Shown one piece after another: positions 53,737-62,846 of a DNA stretch of 64,000 nucleotides. A program made the translations under genes and the position numbers. The stretch lies in the NCBI RefSeq assembly GCF_028285745.1, contig NZ_JANQOP010000099.1, forward strand, positions 1 through 64,000, read 5' to 3'. A model generated the notes under the pieces. That model was not told the DNA's origin, ran no database searches, and was given only the letters and a program-made list of their open reading frames with translations. This stretch comes from Acaryochloris sp. IP29b_bin.137. Its GTDB lineage: Bacteria > Cyanobacteriota > Cyanobacteriia > Thermosynechococcales > Thermosynechococcaceae. The first letter of the stretch is position 1. Every line of letters begins with the position of its first letter.

Positions 53737-56508
53737 ATGTGTTGCAGGGACCATCAGTGCTCTGCTCTTCCAATCTTAGAAATAACTCTCGGTAGACTTG
53801 AGTGCGATTTGGTCGTGGATATTAACCAGAAAAAACAAACCCGACATTTACTCATTTTTGAGGACACCGAAGGATTACGGTTAGTCCCCCTGGAAGCATC
53901 GTCTCATTCCCTAGGGCGTGATCCCACCAATTCGATTGTGCTGCAATCTAAAGCAGTATCCCGCCAACATGCGTTATTGCTCCGGGTCACCAGCTCTGAT
54001 CCGAATAACTATGGTTTTTTACTCATTGATGGAGATTTACAGGGACAACGCAGTACAAACGGCATTAAGGTCAATGGGGTTAAATGTCGTTCTCGCCGTC
54101 TTCAAGATCAAGATTTAATTACATTTGGCAACCACATCAAGGCAAGGTATGTTGCGGTTGCCCCCCAATCTGATCAGGAATTTGAAGAGTATTGCCGCAC
54201 CGCCAATCGCCAAGATCTTTTTTCTCCCCCGGCGTCACAATCCACATTGGTACCAGAACAACCTTCCGCCGTCGAGGAAGAAGGGGTCGATGAAGCTCCG
54301 CTTATTCGACTCGCATCTTTTCCCGAAATTAGCCCCAGCCCTATGTTGGAGATTAATCTAGATGGGGAATTGACATATCTAAATCCTGCCGCCGTGAATG
54401 CCTTTCCAGAGTTGCCGCTGCTGGGACTGCAACATCCAACCGTAAAAGGCTTATTGAGTTTAATTCAAGAGTCTGACGATCACATTTTGGTGAGGGAAAT
54501 TACGGTTGCTGACAAGATGTATGAGCAATCCATTCACTTTATTTCTGAGAGTGATCTTATTCGCTGTTGTGTGTTTGACATTACTGAGCGGAAACTAGCA
54601 GAAGCTGAACTCCGTAAGCGGGATCGCTTACTTCAGAGTGTCGCTCAAGCCACCACTCACCTCCTTGAAAATGTCGGCTATGACGCCATTGACACTGCCC
54701 TAGCTATTTTAGGTGAGGCTGCCGGGGTTGATCGAATTTGTATTTGCAAAAATCATACGCTTCCTGATACCGACGAAAGCGGGACCAGCATGCGCTTTGA
54801 GTGGACACGTTTGTCCATAGATCCGGTGCGTCACCGCCCTCATCGTCAAGAGCAAAGCTACCATGCCCCCCATCTCAGACGGTGGTATCACGCATTGACG
54901 GATGAGATAACGATTCGCAGCCTCGTGCAAGATTTGCCGGAAGCGGAACAGCAGGTGTTAGCCCAAGACAATATTTTATCGATCTTGGTCGTGCCGATTA
55001 TCGTTAATTATCGGTTCTGGGGATTTATTGAACTCCACAACTGCACCCGGGAATATCACTGGTCTTTGCAAGAAGAATCCATTCTATTTGCCATGTCTGC
55101 CAGTATTAGCGCGGCCTTACAACGACAGGACAAGGAAGAAATTATTCGGCATCAAGCGTTTCATGATGCGTTAACGGATCTACCCAACCGAGTACTGTTT
55201 AACGATCGGCTCACGTTAGCCCTAGCCTCGGCGCAGCGCAGTAATGGCAGCGTGGCCGTGATGTTTATGGACTTAGATCGTTTTAAGCTGATTAACGATA
55301 CCTTAGGCCATTCGATTGGGGATGAATTACTCAAAGAAGTGGCGGTCCGCCTCCAAGGATGCTTGAGAGATGGGGATACCGTCGCCCGCTGGGGAGGCGA
55401 TGAATTTACGGTCCTGTTACCCAAAATAGAATCCGTCAATGATGCGATTAATACGGCCTACCGCATCCTAGATGCGTTGAAAGCTGCATTTGTTATTCGT
55501 AGGCATGAGTTATTTGTAACAACCAGTATTGGCATTGCTATTTATCCTGAGGATGGACAAGAAGCTGAGATCCTCTTACAAAATGCAGATGTTGCCCTGT
55601 ATCGCAGCAAAGAGCAAGGGCGTGGAATCTGCCAGCTCTACAATCCGACGATGAATGCTAAAGAACAGTTTGTGATTGAGAATAGTTTGCGATATGCCCT
55701 TGATCGGGATGAGTTTATTCTGCACTACCAGCCCAAAGTCAATATCACCACGGGTGAGATTGTAGGTCTAGAAGCTTTGGTGCGTTGGGAGCATCCTGAA
55801 ATGGGATTGGTGTCACCGGCAACCTTTATTCCCATTGCCGAAGAAACAGGCTTAATTGTGGAGTTGGGGGAGTGGGTTTTAAGAACAGCCTGTCAGCAAG
55901 CGGTGGTCTGGCACCGGATGGGACTGGCTCCGCTATCGGTCGCCATTAACCTCTCTGCTCGCCAGTTTTATCAGCCCAATTTGGTTGAGATTGTAGCCCA
56001 GGTCCTGGAAACGACTGGTTTATCGCCTCAGCAACTCGAACTCGAAATTACAGAAACCATTGCCGTCAAGAATATTGAGTTTGCCAAGTCGATTCTCTAT
56101 AACCTTCAGGCCCTGGGGGTTCATATTGCGATGGACGATTTTGGCACGGGATATTCTTCCCTGAACTATTTAAAACAGCTCCCCTTCAACACGCTTAAAA
56201 TTGACCAATCCTTTATTCAGGATCTAAAACCTGAGTCGAAGGATGTGGAGATTATCAATGCGGTGATTGCGTTAGGCAAAGGGCTAGATTTGAAGGTGGT
56301 GGCTGAGGGGGTTGACAATGAAGAGCAATTGGAACTGTTGAGATCTCTAAATTGTGAAATTGTTCAGGGGTACTTGTTCAGTCGGCCCTTAAACGTTGAC
56401 AATACGACCGATATTTTGCAAGCGAATTGGCTGCAACGAAAGCAATCCCAGTCCATGTTACGGACATTAGTGGCTAATCCAGAGCTGAGCCAATCGTCCT
56501 TGATGTAG
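53737..56508 (+). CDS. FHA-PAS-GAF-GGDEF-EAL signalling protein
   Basis: The protein is about 923 aa. An N-terminal FHA domain (SLGRDPTNSIVLQSKAVSRQ with SRQHALLL) binds phosphothreonine. It is followed by a PAS-like segment (PSPMLEINLDGELTYLNPAA), a GAF domain (about residues 295-470), a GGDEF domain with ARWGGDEFT and an EAL domain with GLEALVRWEHP, EITET, DDFGTG, LKIDQS and AEGVDN. Both c-di-GMP domains look catalytically intact. FHA points to regulation by a Ser/Thr kinase such as the one at 36-38 kb. The start is uncertain: a TTG at 53731, this ATG, or a later GTG near 53814. Confidence 0.92.
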   Translation: MCCRDHQCSALPILEITLGRLECDLVVDINQKKQTRHLLIFEDTEGLRLVPLEASSHSLGRDPTNSIVLQSKAVSRQHALLLRVTSSDPNNYGFLLIDGDLQGQRSTNGIKVNGVKCRSRRLQDQDLITFGNHIKARYVAVAPQSDQEFEEYCRTANRQDLFSPPASQSTLVPEQPSAVEEEGVDEAPLIRLASFPEISPSPMLEINLDGELTYLNPAAVNAFPELPLLGLQHPTVKGLLSLIQESDDHILVREITVADKMYEQSIHFISESDLIRCCVFDITERKLAEAELRKRDRLLQSVAQATTHLLENVGYDAIDTALAILGEAAGVDRICICKNHTLPDTDESGTSMRFEWTRLSIDPVRHRPHRQEQSYHAPHLRRWYHALTDEITIRSLVQDLPEAEQQVLAQDNILSILVVPIIVNYRFWGFIELHNCTREYHWSLQEESILFAMSASISAALQRQDKEEIIRHQAFHDALTDLPNRVLFNDRLTLALASAQRSNGSVAVMFMDLDRFKLINDTLGHSIGDELLKEVAVRLQGCLRDGDTVARWGGDEFTVLLPKIESVNDAINTAYRILDALKAAFVIRRHELFVTTSIGIAIYPEDGQEAEILLQNADVALYRSKEQGRGICQLYNPTMNAKEQFVIENSLRYALDRDEFILHYQPKVNITTGEIVGLEALVRWEHPEMGLVSPATFIPIAEETGLIVELGEWVLRTACQQAVVWHRMGLAPLSVAINLSARQFYQPNLVEIVAQVLETTGLSPQQLELEITETIAVKNIEFAKSILYNLQALGVHIAMDDFGTGYSSLNYLKQLPFNTLKIDQSFIQDLKPESKDVEIINAVIALGKGLDLKVVAEGVDNEEQLELLRSLNCEIVQGYLFSRPLNVDNTTDILQANWLQRKQSQSMLRTLVANPELSQSSLM

Positions 56509-56572
56509 AACGATCACGCTGTGCATGGATTCTGCCGAGAGGTCAAATTGACGTTCGATAAAAAGTCTCTGC

Positions 56573-56603
56573 TTGCTCTAGACGTTTTGTTAAAAAATAT
56601 AGT
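56573..56603 (+). promoter_or_regulatory. Possible sigma70-type promoter of rplS
   Basis: TTGCTC (56573-56578) and TATAGT (56598-56603) lie 19 bases apart, about 30 bases upstream of the rplS start. The spacer is longer than the ideal 17, so this is tentative. Confidence 0.3.
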
Positions 56604-56636
56604 ATTCTTAGAGCTTGTGGATTTTTATAAAAATTT

Positions 56637-56999
56637 ATGCACGCTGAGGAGATCATTCGCTCAATTGAAGCGGAGCATTTCAAAGAGAAATTACCAACAA
56701 TCTATGTTGGTGATACAGTCAAGGTCGGAGTTTTGATCCGAGAGGGAAACAAGGAGAGAACCCAGCCCTATGAAGGGACCGTCATTGCCAAACGTCATGG
56801 TGGCATTAATGAAACCATAACGGTGCGACGGATTTTTCAGGGGGTTGGCGTAGAGCGGGTGTTTCTCGTTCATTCTCCACGCATCACGAATATCAAAGTG
56901 GTGCGTCGAGGTAAGGTCCGTCGAGCCAAGTTGTATTACTTGCGCGATCGCGTCGGTAAAGCAACTCGGGTCAAACAGCGGTTTGATCGGGATCTGTAG
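56637..56999 (+). CDS. rplS: 50S ribosomal protein L19
   Basis: The 120-aa ribosomal protein sits at the 30S-50S interface. Sequence features: [90 protein letters not shown]. Length is typical. The ATG at 56637 follows an AT-rich region with a promoter-like TATAGT. It precedes the tRNA-Trp gene and secE, a usual order in cyanobacteria. Confidence 0.98.
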   Translation: MHAEEIIRSIEAEHFKEKLPTIYVGDTVKVGVLIREGNKERTQPYEGTVIAKRHGGINETITVRRIFQGVGVERVFLVHSPRITNIKVVRRGKVRRAKLYYLRDRVGKATRVKQRFDRDL

Positions 57000-57067
57000 C
57001 TGCTGTTGAGTGATAGCAGTGCTGTTGATACCCCCACCTGTGCTACCGTTGCAAGGTAATATTGGAC

Positions 57068-57099
57068 TAGTAAAAAGGTTTTACCGAATCTTTTTACTA
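57068..57099 (+). terminator. Hairpin between rplS and trnW
   Basis: TAGTAAAAAG (57068-57077) pairs perfectly with CTTTTTACTA (57090-57099) around a 12-base loop. The T-rich right arm suggests a terminator for rplS, though no separate U-tract follows it. Confidence 0.5.
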
Positions 57100-57122
57100 C
57101 ACAGTTGATCCAGGTAGCCCGT

Positions 57123-57195
57123 GCGCCTTTAGTTCAGTTGGTAGAACGCAGGTCTCCAAAACCTGATGTCGGGGGTTCGAGTCCTCCAGGGCGCG
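57123..57195 (+). tRNA. trnW: tRNA-Trp (CCA)
   Basis: A full cloverleaf: acceptor GCGCCTT pairs with AGGGCGC (57188-57194) plus a G discriminator. The D-arm contains AGTTCAGTTGGTAGAACG, the anticodon loop reads CTCCAAA with anticodon CCA, and the T-arm has GGGGGTTCGAGTCCTCC. The 3' CCA is not encoded. The position just upstream of secE-nusG is the usual one for tRNA-Trp in bacteria. Confidence 0.97.
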
Positions 57196-57407
57196 CTCAA
57201 TTTACATACATTTAGATCGACTGTGGGCTGGGTAAGCGCTACATGCGTCTGAACTCATGAATCCTAAAATTGAAATAGATTCGATAGGGATTGAATTCCG
57301 CCGATATCTAACCATCGTAGGCTAACAGCCCTAGAGGTTTTCGTTCGTTGAGTGCATTCGTAGCATTTTAAGGATTACCCGGCAATCAGTATTCAGGGTT
57401 AGCAAAA

Positions 57408-57758
57408 GTGGCTAAAAGAAGAAAAAAGAAAAATAAGTCAGCAAACAATCAACCACCTTCACAGCCGGATGTGGATAGTGTGTCTGAACCCATGTCTTCA
57501 ACCACAGCCGCTGTTGGAGAGGGCGCTTCCGAGTCGGATAGCGTAGCTGCAGAGCCAGCTGCCATAGCCCCTCCCGGCCCTAATTCGACTGGTTTTCTGC
57601 AAGGCACAAAAGAAGAGTTAGAGAAAGTGGTCTGGCCCGATCGCCAACAACTGATCAGTGAGTCCATTGCGGTCTTTTTGATGGTCTCGTTATCCGCTTT
57701 TATTTTCTCGTTTATTGATAACTTGTTCCGGTGGGTTTCCACGCTAGTGTTTGGGTAA
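57408..57758 (+). CDS. secE: Preprotein translocase subunit SecE
   Basis: The 116-aa protein starts at a GTG. The first 60 residues are polar (Lys-rich, then Ser/Ala/Pro-rich). The conserved SecE part follows: GFLQGTKEELEKVVWPDRQQ then LISESIAVFLMVSLSAFIF, the single membrane helix. It clamps SecY in the translocon. The upstream N-terminal extension is common in cyanobacteria. It is followed by nusG after a few bases. Confidence 0.93.
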   Translation: MAKRRKKKNKSANNQPPSQPDVDSVSEPMSSTTAAVGEGASESDSVAAEPAAIAPPGPNSTGFLQGTKEELEKVVWPDRQQLISESIAVFLMVSLSAFIFSFIDNLFRWVSTLVFG

Positions 57759-57764
57759 TTGCCA

Positions 57765-58385
57765 ATGACTGATGACCCCCTGAGTACAACCCCTGCAGTC
57801 AGTAAGACCCCTGATGGGCAGCTAGATATTCGGCATTGGTATGCTGTCCAAGTTGCCTCAGGCTGTGAAAAGAAAGTCAAGCATAATTTAGAGCAACGCC
57901 TACAAACGTTAGACGTGGCCGATCGGATTGTCCAAATCGAAATTCCGCAAACACCGACCATCAAAGTCCGCAAAGATGGTAGTCGAGCAACCGGAGAAGA
58001 AAAAGTATTTCCAGGTTACGTTCTTGTGCGGATGATCCTGGACGATGAAACCTGGCAGGTGGTCAAAAATACGCCGAACGTCATCAATTTTGTGGGGGCA
58101 GAGCAACAGCGCCGATATGGTCGTGGACGGGGGCACGTGAAGCCGATGCCCCTCAGTCCCTCAGAGGTGGAGCGGATTTTCCGACAAGCCCAAGAGCAAG
58201 AGCCTGTGGTCAAAGTTGACATGGCAGTCGGTGACAAGATTCAAGTTCTCAATGGTCCATTTAAAGACTTTGAGGGTGAAGTAATTGAAGTTAGCCTTGA
58301 GCGTAACAAGCTCAAAGCGCTACTTTCGATTTTTGGGCGGGATACCCCCGTAGAATTGGAATTTAATCAGGTGCGCAAAGAGTAA
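57765..58385 (+). CDS. nusG: Transcription termination/antitermination protein NusG
   Basis: The protein is about 206 aa from the ATG at 57765; a TTG at 57759 is less likely. The NGN domain starts RHWYAVQVASGCEKKVKHNL and includes KVFPGYVLVRMILDD and VINFVGAEQQ. The C-terminal KOW domain has VGDKIQVLNGPFKDFEGEV. It binds RNA polymerase and links it to Rho or ribosomes. It is coupled to secE upstream and rplK downstream (7-base gap). Confidence 0.97.
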   Translation: MTDDPLSTTPAVSKTPDGQLDIRHWYAVQVASGCEKKVKHNLEQRLQTLDVADRIVQIEIPQTPTIKVRKDGSRATGEEKVFPGYVLVRMILDDETWQVVKNTPNVINFVGAEQQRRYGRGRGHVKPMPLSPSEVERIFRQAQEQEPVVKVDMAVGDKIQVLNGPFKDFEGEVIEVSLERNKLKALLSIFGRDTPVELEFNQVRKE

Positions 58386-58392
58386 TTGATTC

Positions 58393-58818
58393 ATGGCAAA
58401 AAAAGTAGTAGCAATTATTAAATTGGCAATCGCAGCGGGCAAAGCCAACCCTGCTCCTCCGATTGGACCTGCTTTAGGACAGCATGGTGTCAACATCATG
58501 ATGTTCTGTAAGGAATACAACGCCAAGACCTCCGATCAAGCGGGGCTCGTCGTACCGGTTGAAATATCAGTTTATGAAGATCGCAGCTTTACCTTTATCC
58601 TCAAAACGCCGCCTGCGTCTGTTTTGATCAAGAAAGCTGCCGGGATTGAGAAAGGATCTGGAGAACCCAACCGGACCCAAGTGGGCCAAATTACCAAGGC
58701 TCAACTGCAGGAAATTGCCCAAACCAAAATGCCCGACCTCAATGCCAATGACATTGAGGCAGCCATGAATATTGTGGCTGGAACCGCCCGCAATATGGGC
58801 GTTGCCGTCGTTGATTAA
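58393..58818 (+). CDS. rplK: 50S ribosomal protein L11
   Basis: The 141-aa protein carries typical L11 sequence: [55 protein letters not shown], and [20 protein letters not shown]. It binds 23S rRNA at the GTPase-associated centre. It precedes rplA by about 86 bases; that gap may hold an L1-binding regulatory site, which I could not locate with certainty. Confidence 0.98.
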   Translation: MAKKVVAIIKLAIAAGKANPAPPIGPALGQHGVNIMMFCKEYNAKTSDQAGLVVPVEISVYEDRSFTFILKTPPASVLIKKAAGIEKGSGEPNRTQVGQITKAQLQEIAQTKMPDLNANDIEAAMNIVAGTARNMGVAVVD

Positions 58819-58904
58819 GACGGTAAGGGTACGCTGGAGTACCCATCTTTGTTAACCCATTTGGGGAAGAGGCCACGGCTTCGCTAGCACCCCAGGAGTA
58901 AATT

Positions 58905-59615
58905 ATGACTAAGAAAATTTCTCGCCGCATGCGCGAGCTAAAACAGCAAGTCGAAGACCGGGCCTATGAACCTCTGGACGCGCTAGAACTGCTGTGTAAA
59001 ACAGCCACCGCTAAATTTCCAGAATCTGCCGAAGCCCATATCCGCTTGGGCATTGACCCCAAGTATACAGACCAACAGCTACGAACAACGGTTGCTTTAC
59101 CCAAAGGTACGGGCCAAGACGTTCGCGTTGCCGTTGTTGCCCGGGGAGAAAAAGTGAAAGAAGCCACCGATGCGGGTGCTGATGTGGTGGGATCTGAAGA
59201 GCTGATTACTGAAATTCAGCAAGGTCGGATGGATTTTGATCTGCTAATCGCGACCCCGGATATGATGCCTCAGGTGGCGAAAGTGGGTCGAATTCTGGGT
59301 CCTCGGGGATTAATGCCTTCTCCTAAAGCAGGGACCGTCACCTTCGATTTGCCGCAAGCGATTGAAGAATTTAAAGCAGGTAAACTTGAGTTCCGGGCTG
59401 ACCGAACGGGAATTGTCCATGTGATGTTTGGCAAGGCAACATTCTCGGCTGACGACTTATTGGCGAACTTGAAGGCATTGCAAGATACCATTGACCGAAA
59501 TCGTCCGTCAGGTGCCAAGGGCAGGTACTGGCGCAGCCTCTACGTATCAGCCACTATGGGTCCTTCGATTGAAGTGAACATTTCGTCTCTGCGCGATCTG
59601 ACCCTGACTGAATAA
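58905..59615 (+). CDS. rplA: 50S ribosomal protein L1
   Basis: The 236-aa protein binds 23S rRNA at the L1 stalk. Typical motifs: [60 protein letters not shown] and [11 protein letters not shown], then [20 protein letters not shown]. The ATG is preceded by AGGAGTAAATT. Its downstream region carries the L10 leader. Confidence 0.98.
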   Translation: MTKKISRRMRELKQQVEDRAYEPLDALELLCKTATAKFPESAEAHIRLGIDPKYTDQQLRTTVALPKGTGQDVRVAVVARGEKVKEATDAGADVVGSEELITEIQQGRMDFDLLIATPDMMPQVAKVGRILGPRGLMPSPKAGTVTFDLPQAIEEFKAGKLEFRADRTGIVHVMFGKATFSADDLLANLKALQDTIDRNRPSGAKGRYWRSLYVSATMGPSIEVNISSLRDLTLTE

Positions 59616-59659
59616 CCCTACCCCTAAGTTTTGTATCAAGGACAGTGCCATTGTCTAAT

Positions 59660-59810
59660 CCCTAAACTGAATATCGAAAGACCGTAGATAGTAGGGGCTA
59701 CATGCTTAATAGCCTACTGAGGTTTTGAAATGTTTCACTTAAACGCCATCCGTGTGTTTTAAGTCGCTACTCTCAAAAGACCTTGGCCCTCCCCACAACC
59801 AAGGTCTTTT
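59660..59810 (+). promoter_or_regulatory. L10 leader with attenuator hairpin
   Basis: Before rplJ lies a leader containing ACCGTAGATAGTAGGGGCTA (59681-59700) and CTACTGAGGTTTTGAA, which resemble the ribosomal L10 leader consensus. Then AAAAGACCTTGG (59775-59786) pairs with CCAAGGTCTTTT (59799-59810), a 12-bp hairpin followed by GTTAT, like an attenuator. L10(L12)4 binding should lower rplJ-rplL expression. Confidence 0.65.
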
Positions 59811-59867
59811 GTTATAGGGAGCTATAAGTTTCGTTTTTATGTACCGATTAAGGAGGTGAACAGAAGA

Positions 59868-60398
59868 ATGGGTAGAACCCTAGAAGATAAGAAGCAAATT
59901 GTGGCAGGGCTGCAAGAAAACCTGAGTGATACGGTGATGACGATTGTCATCGACTATCACGGGTTAACCGTTGCTGAGATTACTGAATTGCGTAATCAGC
60001 TGCGACCCGCTGGCGCTCAGTGCAAAATCACTAAAAACACTTTGATGCGTCGAGCGATCAAAGGAGATGAGAAATGGGAGCCATTATCAGACTGGTTGTC
60101 CGATTCCTCTGCTTTTTTGCTGATTAAGGATGACTTGGGCGCGGCCATTAAGGCTTACCAAGCCTTTCAAAAAGCAACAAAGAAGACGGAACTCCGGGGC
60201 GGCGTCATGGATGGCCAACCCCTTTCCAAGGAGGATATCAAGGCCATCGGTGATCTCCCGTCCCAGGAAGTCTTAATGGCTCAAATTGCTGGTGCCATCA
60301 ACTCTGTGGCGGCCAAGGTTGCGGTGGGTATCAATGAAGTTCCGGCTTCCCTGGCTCGGGCCTTACAAGCCCATGCAGACTCTGATAAAGCTGCTTGA
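59868..60398 (+). CDS. rplJ: 50S ribosomal protein L10
   Basis: The protein is about 176 aa from the ATG at 59868. A GTG at 59856 lies within the AAGGAGG ribosome-binding site and is not used. Motifs: [58 protein letters not shown], and [19 protein letters not shown]. It anchors the L7/L12 stalk. Preceded by the L10 leader and followed by rplL. Confidence 0.98.
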   Translation: MGRTLEDKKQIVAGLQENLSDTVMTIVIDYHGLTVAEITELRNQLRPAGAQCKITKNTLMRRAIKGDEKWEPLSDWLSDSSAFLLIKDDLGAAIKAYQAFQKATKKTELRGGVMDGQPLSKEDIKAIGDLPSQEVLMAQIAGAINSVAAKVAVGINEVPASLARALQAHADSDKAA

Positions 60399-60443
60399 TC
60401 GCATTCTCGAAAAAACTATTGAATACAAAAAAGGAAGTGAACC

Positions 60444-60830
60444 ATGTCTGCAACTGAAGAAATTCTGGAAAAGTTGAAATCTTTGACTCTCCTAGAGGCC
60501 GCTGATTTAGTCAAACAAATTGAAGAGACCTTTGGGGTCAGCGCTGCGCCTGCTGCAGGTGTCATGATGGCTGCGCCTGGCGCTGCAGGGGCTGCTGCTG
60601 AAGAAGCCGAAGAGAAGACTGAATTTGATGTTGTCTTGGAAGAAGTGCCTTCCGATAAGAAGATTGCCGTTCTGAAGGTGGTCCGCACCTTGACTGGTTT
60701 GGGCTTGAAAGAAGCCAAAGAAATGGTGGAATCCACTCCTAAAGCTATCAAGGAAGGCGTGTCTAAAGACGATGCCGAAGAGGCCAAAAAGAGCCTGGAA
60801 GATGCGGGTGGTAAGGTTGCCCTCAAATAA
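60444..60830 (+). CDS. rplL: 50S ribosomal protein L7/L12
   Basis: The 128-aa stalk protein has an N-terminal dimerisation part ([20 protein letters not shown]-like), an Ala-rich hinge ([16 protein letters not shown]) and the C-terminal factor-binding domain [20 protein letters not shown], then [20 protein letters not shown] and [18 protein letters not shown]. It recruits translation GTPases. The gene follows rplJ by 45 bases and ends before the inverted repeat at 60907-60941. Confidence 0.98.
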   Translation: MSATEEILEKLKSLTLLEAADLVKQIEETFGVSAAPAAGVMMAAPGAAGAAAEEAEEKTEFDVVLEEVPSDKKIAVLKVVRTLTGLGLKEAKEMVESTPKAIKEGVSKDDAEEAKKSLEDAGGKVALK

Positions 60831-60906
60831 GCAGTCTTTGCCGTTACCGATCTGCTTGTTGCAACCAGGTCGCTAAACTGCATCTTGCCAATTCTTGTCC
60901 CAGTCT

Positions 60907-60941
60907 AAGGCTTGCTGAGAATAATTTTCTCAGCAAGCCTT
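60907..60941. terminator. Bidirectional terminator after rplL
   Basis: AAGGCTTGCTGAGAA (60907-60921) pairs perfectly with TTCTCAGCAAGCCTT (60927-60941) around a five-base loop. It lies between the convergent ends of rplL and the SepF-like gene. The TT end and the A-rich start allow termination in both directions. Confidence 0.75.
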
Positions 60942-60949
60942 TATGTAAT

Positions 60950-61231
60950 TTAGCAGGCCTTTAATTGCGTAATGATTTCGACGGTGGGGGGCGTAAATAG
61001 ATAGATGTGATGGCCGAGTTGTTGTTGATTTCCTGAGATAGCGCATGTGCTGCCGGACGCAAAATCGGCAAATCGTTGAGCCAGTTCAGTCCCCAAGCTG
61101 GCAAAATTCAATAAGATAACGGTTCCCGCCTTGAGGGCATCAACAGCCTGTGCGGTTTCGTCAAACGTCTGGGGGGTCAAAACAGCAATTGTATAATTGG
61201 ATATCCCAGGAAGTGGCAGTAGGTTAGTCAT
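60950..61231 (-). CDS. Minimal SepF-like protein
   Basis: The 93-aa protein matches only the C-terminal globular core of SepF (DUF552): IAVLTPQTFDETAQAVDALK, TVILLNFASLG, AQRFADFASGSTCAISGNQQ and HIYLFTPPTV. Full SepF is about 150-200 aa, with an amphipathic membrane-binding helix and linker that are absent here. SepF anchors FtsZ at the septum. This short form may bind FtsZ or another SepF without touching the membrane. The start is firm because no upstream in-frame codon fits the family. Confidence 0.8.
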   Translation of the reverse strand: MTNLLPLPGISNYTIAVLTPQTFDETAQAVDALKAGTVILLNFASLGTELAQRFADFASGSTCAISGNQQQLGHHIYLFTPPTVEIITQLKAC

Positions 61232-61286
61232 ACTTGCTCACCTGTTCCTTTGGTCATTACCGTATAAACTAGCGCAACTTGCCAAT

Positions 61287-61772
61287 ATGCAGAAGCCTTT
61301 ACTGCCAAAAGATTGTCAATTGCGCCCTGCCCTTGCCACCGATATTGGCCCAATTCGGCGGTTGGTCTGGTCTGCACGGCTGGATCCAACCCAAATTCGA
61401 TGGTCTCAATTTTGGGTCATTGAACAGGAGCAAACGATTGTCGCTTGTGGTCAGCTCCGCGTCTTTCCAGGCGCTCAGGAACTGGGTAGTTTAGTGGTTA
61501 AATCCACTCATCGACGGCAGGGTTTAGGAACTATCTTAGCGAAGCACTTGATTCAATACGCTTCCCAACCCCTCTATCTTGAATGTTTAGGGCAGCACTT
61601 GTGCCAGTATTATCAGCAGATGGGGTTTCAAATCGTCGAGTGGCAGGCCCTGCCCCGCTCCCTTAAACGCAAGTTCGGTCTGTCCAGAATCGCTAAAACG
61701 CTGTTGCGAGTGCCGATTGTGTTTATGTATTGCCCTGAAACTCCAAACCCGATTGGAGACGCGATGGATTGA
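61287..61772 (+). CDS. GNAT-family acetyltransferase
   Basis: The protein is about 161 aa from the ATG at 61287; an upstream frame to 61197 would overlap the SepF-like gene. The acetyl-CoA motif is visible as LGSLVVKSTHRRQGLGTILA (with RRQGLG). N-terminal strands read CQLRPALATDIGPIRRLVWS and a C-terminal YYQQMGFQIV strand follows. The substrate cannot be told. It is divergent from the SepF-like gene. Confidence 0.85.
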   Translation: MQKPLLPKDCQLRPALATDIGPIRRLVWSARLDPTQIRWSQFWVIEQEQTIVACGQLRVFPGAQELGSLVVKSTHRRQGLGTILAKHLIQYASQPLYLECLGQHLCQYYQQMGFQIVEWQALPRSLKRKFGLSRIAKTLLRVPIVFMYCPETPNPIGDAMD

Positions 61773-61807
61773 TATATCACTGACGAAGGTTACGGGATCT
61801 GGTCTAC

Positions 61808-62542
61808 TTAGCGAATAAAGCTGGGCAGTTCGGGGGGTGGAGAAGACCGATAAGCGTTGGGGCCTACATCCACAGTCAGCGGTTGCTTGGTCTCGGTTTC
61901 TATTGAAGGCTGAGATGCTGGTAAAGCTGCACGGTCATGCTGTTGTGCTGCAGAGGTGTTCTCTAAGCCTAAGGCGGCAAGCTTACGACAGCAGATAGCA
62001 AACGCATTGGAAAAACTAACTGGATCGGTTGCTGACCAGGGGGATACCGCGGATGAAGAGGCCATCATTGGAGCATCCACCGCAACGGTGGCATATCCGA
62101 AGGAAACCATTTGGCGGGGTGCAACTTTGGCGTTGGGGGCAAATGTGTTGGAATTATTTTTTAGAACCGTTTTATACTCACAAATCCGGGCTTGCTGGCG
62201 ACGCAGTTGCGATCGCAGGTCCTGGCAAATTGACTGAAATTCTTTTAGCTTTTCGGCTTCTCGATCAGACCCGCGTTCAGCATTTTCTAACTCTTTTTCC
62301 AGTTGCGCCTGGTGGGCTTCGGAGCCGACTAACTGCTCCGTTAAAGAATCAATTAAACGCTGTTGGTATTGCAATAAATTATGGGCCGTTTCTAATTCCT
62401 GTCGTAAGACGGTGACGTCTTCCTCCATTAAAACGGTATCAACGGGTAATAACTGATCTTGCCATCGATTACCGTTTAGCTCGGACTCAACGAGTGTCTT
62501 TAGTCTGGGAACAGAAGGGGGAATGATGCTGTCGTCGTGCAT
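61808..62542 (-). CDS. Coiled-coil hypothetical protein
   Basis: The 244-aa protein has a long coiled coil (about residues 40-130: VTVLRQELETAHNLLQYQQR, then LEKELENAERGSDREAEKLK), then a low-complexity region and a C-terminal Pro/Ser-rich tail. It has no signal peptide or membrane segment, and I recognise no family. It lies alone, convergent with the GNAT gene. Confidence 0.65.
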   Translation of the reverse strand: MHDDSIIPPSVPRLKTLVESELNGNRWQDQLLPVDTVLMEEDVTVLRQELETAHNLLQYQQRLIDSLTEQLVGSEAHQAQLEKELENAERGSDREAEKLKEFQSICQDLRSQLRRQQARICEYKTVLKNNSNTFAPNAKVAPRQMVSFGYATVAVDAPMMASSSAVSPWSATDPVSFSNAFAICCRKLAALGLENTSAAQQHDRAALPASQPSIETETKQPLTVDVGPNAYRSSPPPELPSFIR

Positions 62543-62846
62543 AGGAGTGCCCTGTGAATTGAGCTATGGCGGCAGTCGATTCAACGCAGCCCGCCTCTGT
62601 GCGCATTGAATCGCATAGCATTCCATATCTGTAGGCCTAGGCTTAGAGAAAAATATTTAAGTTAAAACTGAAGCCTAAAATTGATAATGGTTCAAACGGT
62701 TCACAACCGACAGATGTAGAACGCGACTTTCTTTATCTTTCAGAGGATGTCAGCATGGGACCACCCCATCTAACATAGCTTTTTCTTCAATCGAAGCCGA
62801 TGAATATCGGTGGTTTGAAACCTAAATTTACATATATTTATCAAAA
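62543..62846. other. Intergenic region
   Basis: About 300 bases between the coiled-coil gene start and the end of the ABC-2 gene. It probably holds the promoter of the coiled-coil gene. No gene or RNA is visible. Confidence 0.5.

Noticed and set aside
59856-59867. GTG start for rplJ
   Set aside because: It lies inside the AAGGAGG ribosome-binding sequence; the ATG at 59868 fits the family start MGRTLEDKK.
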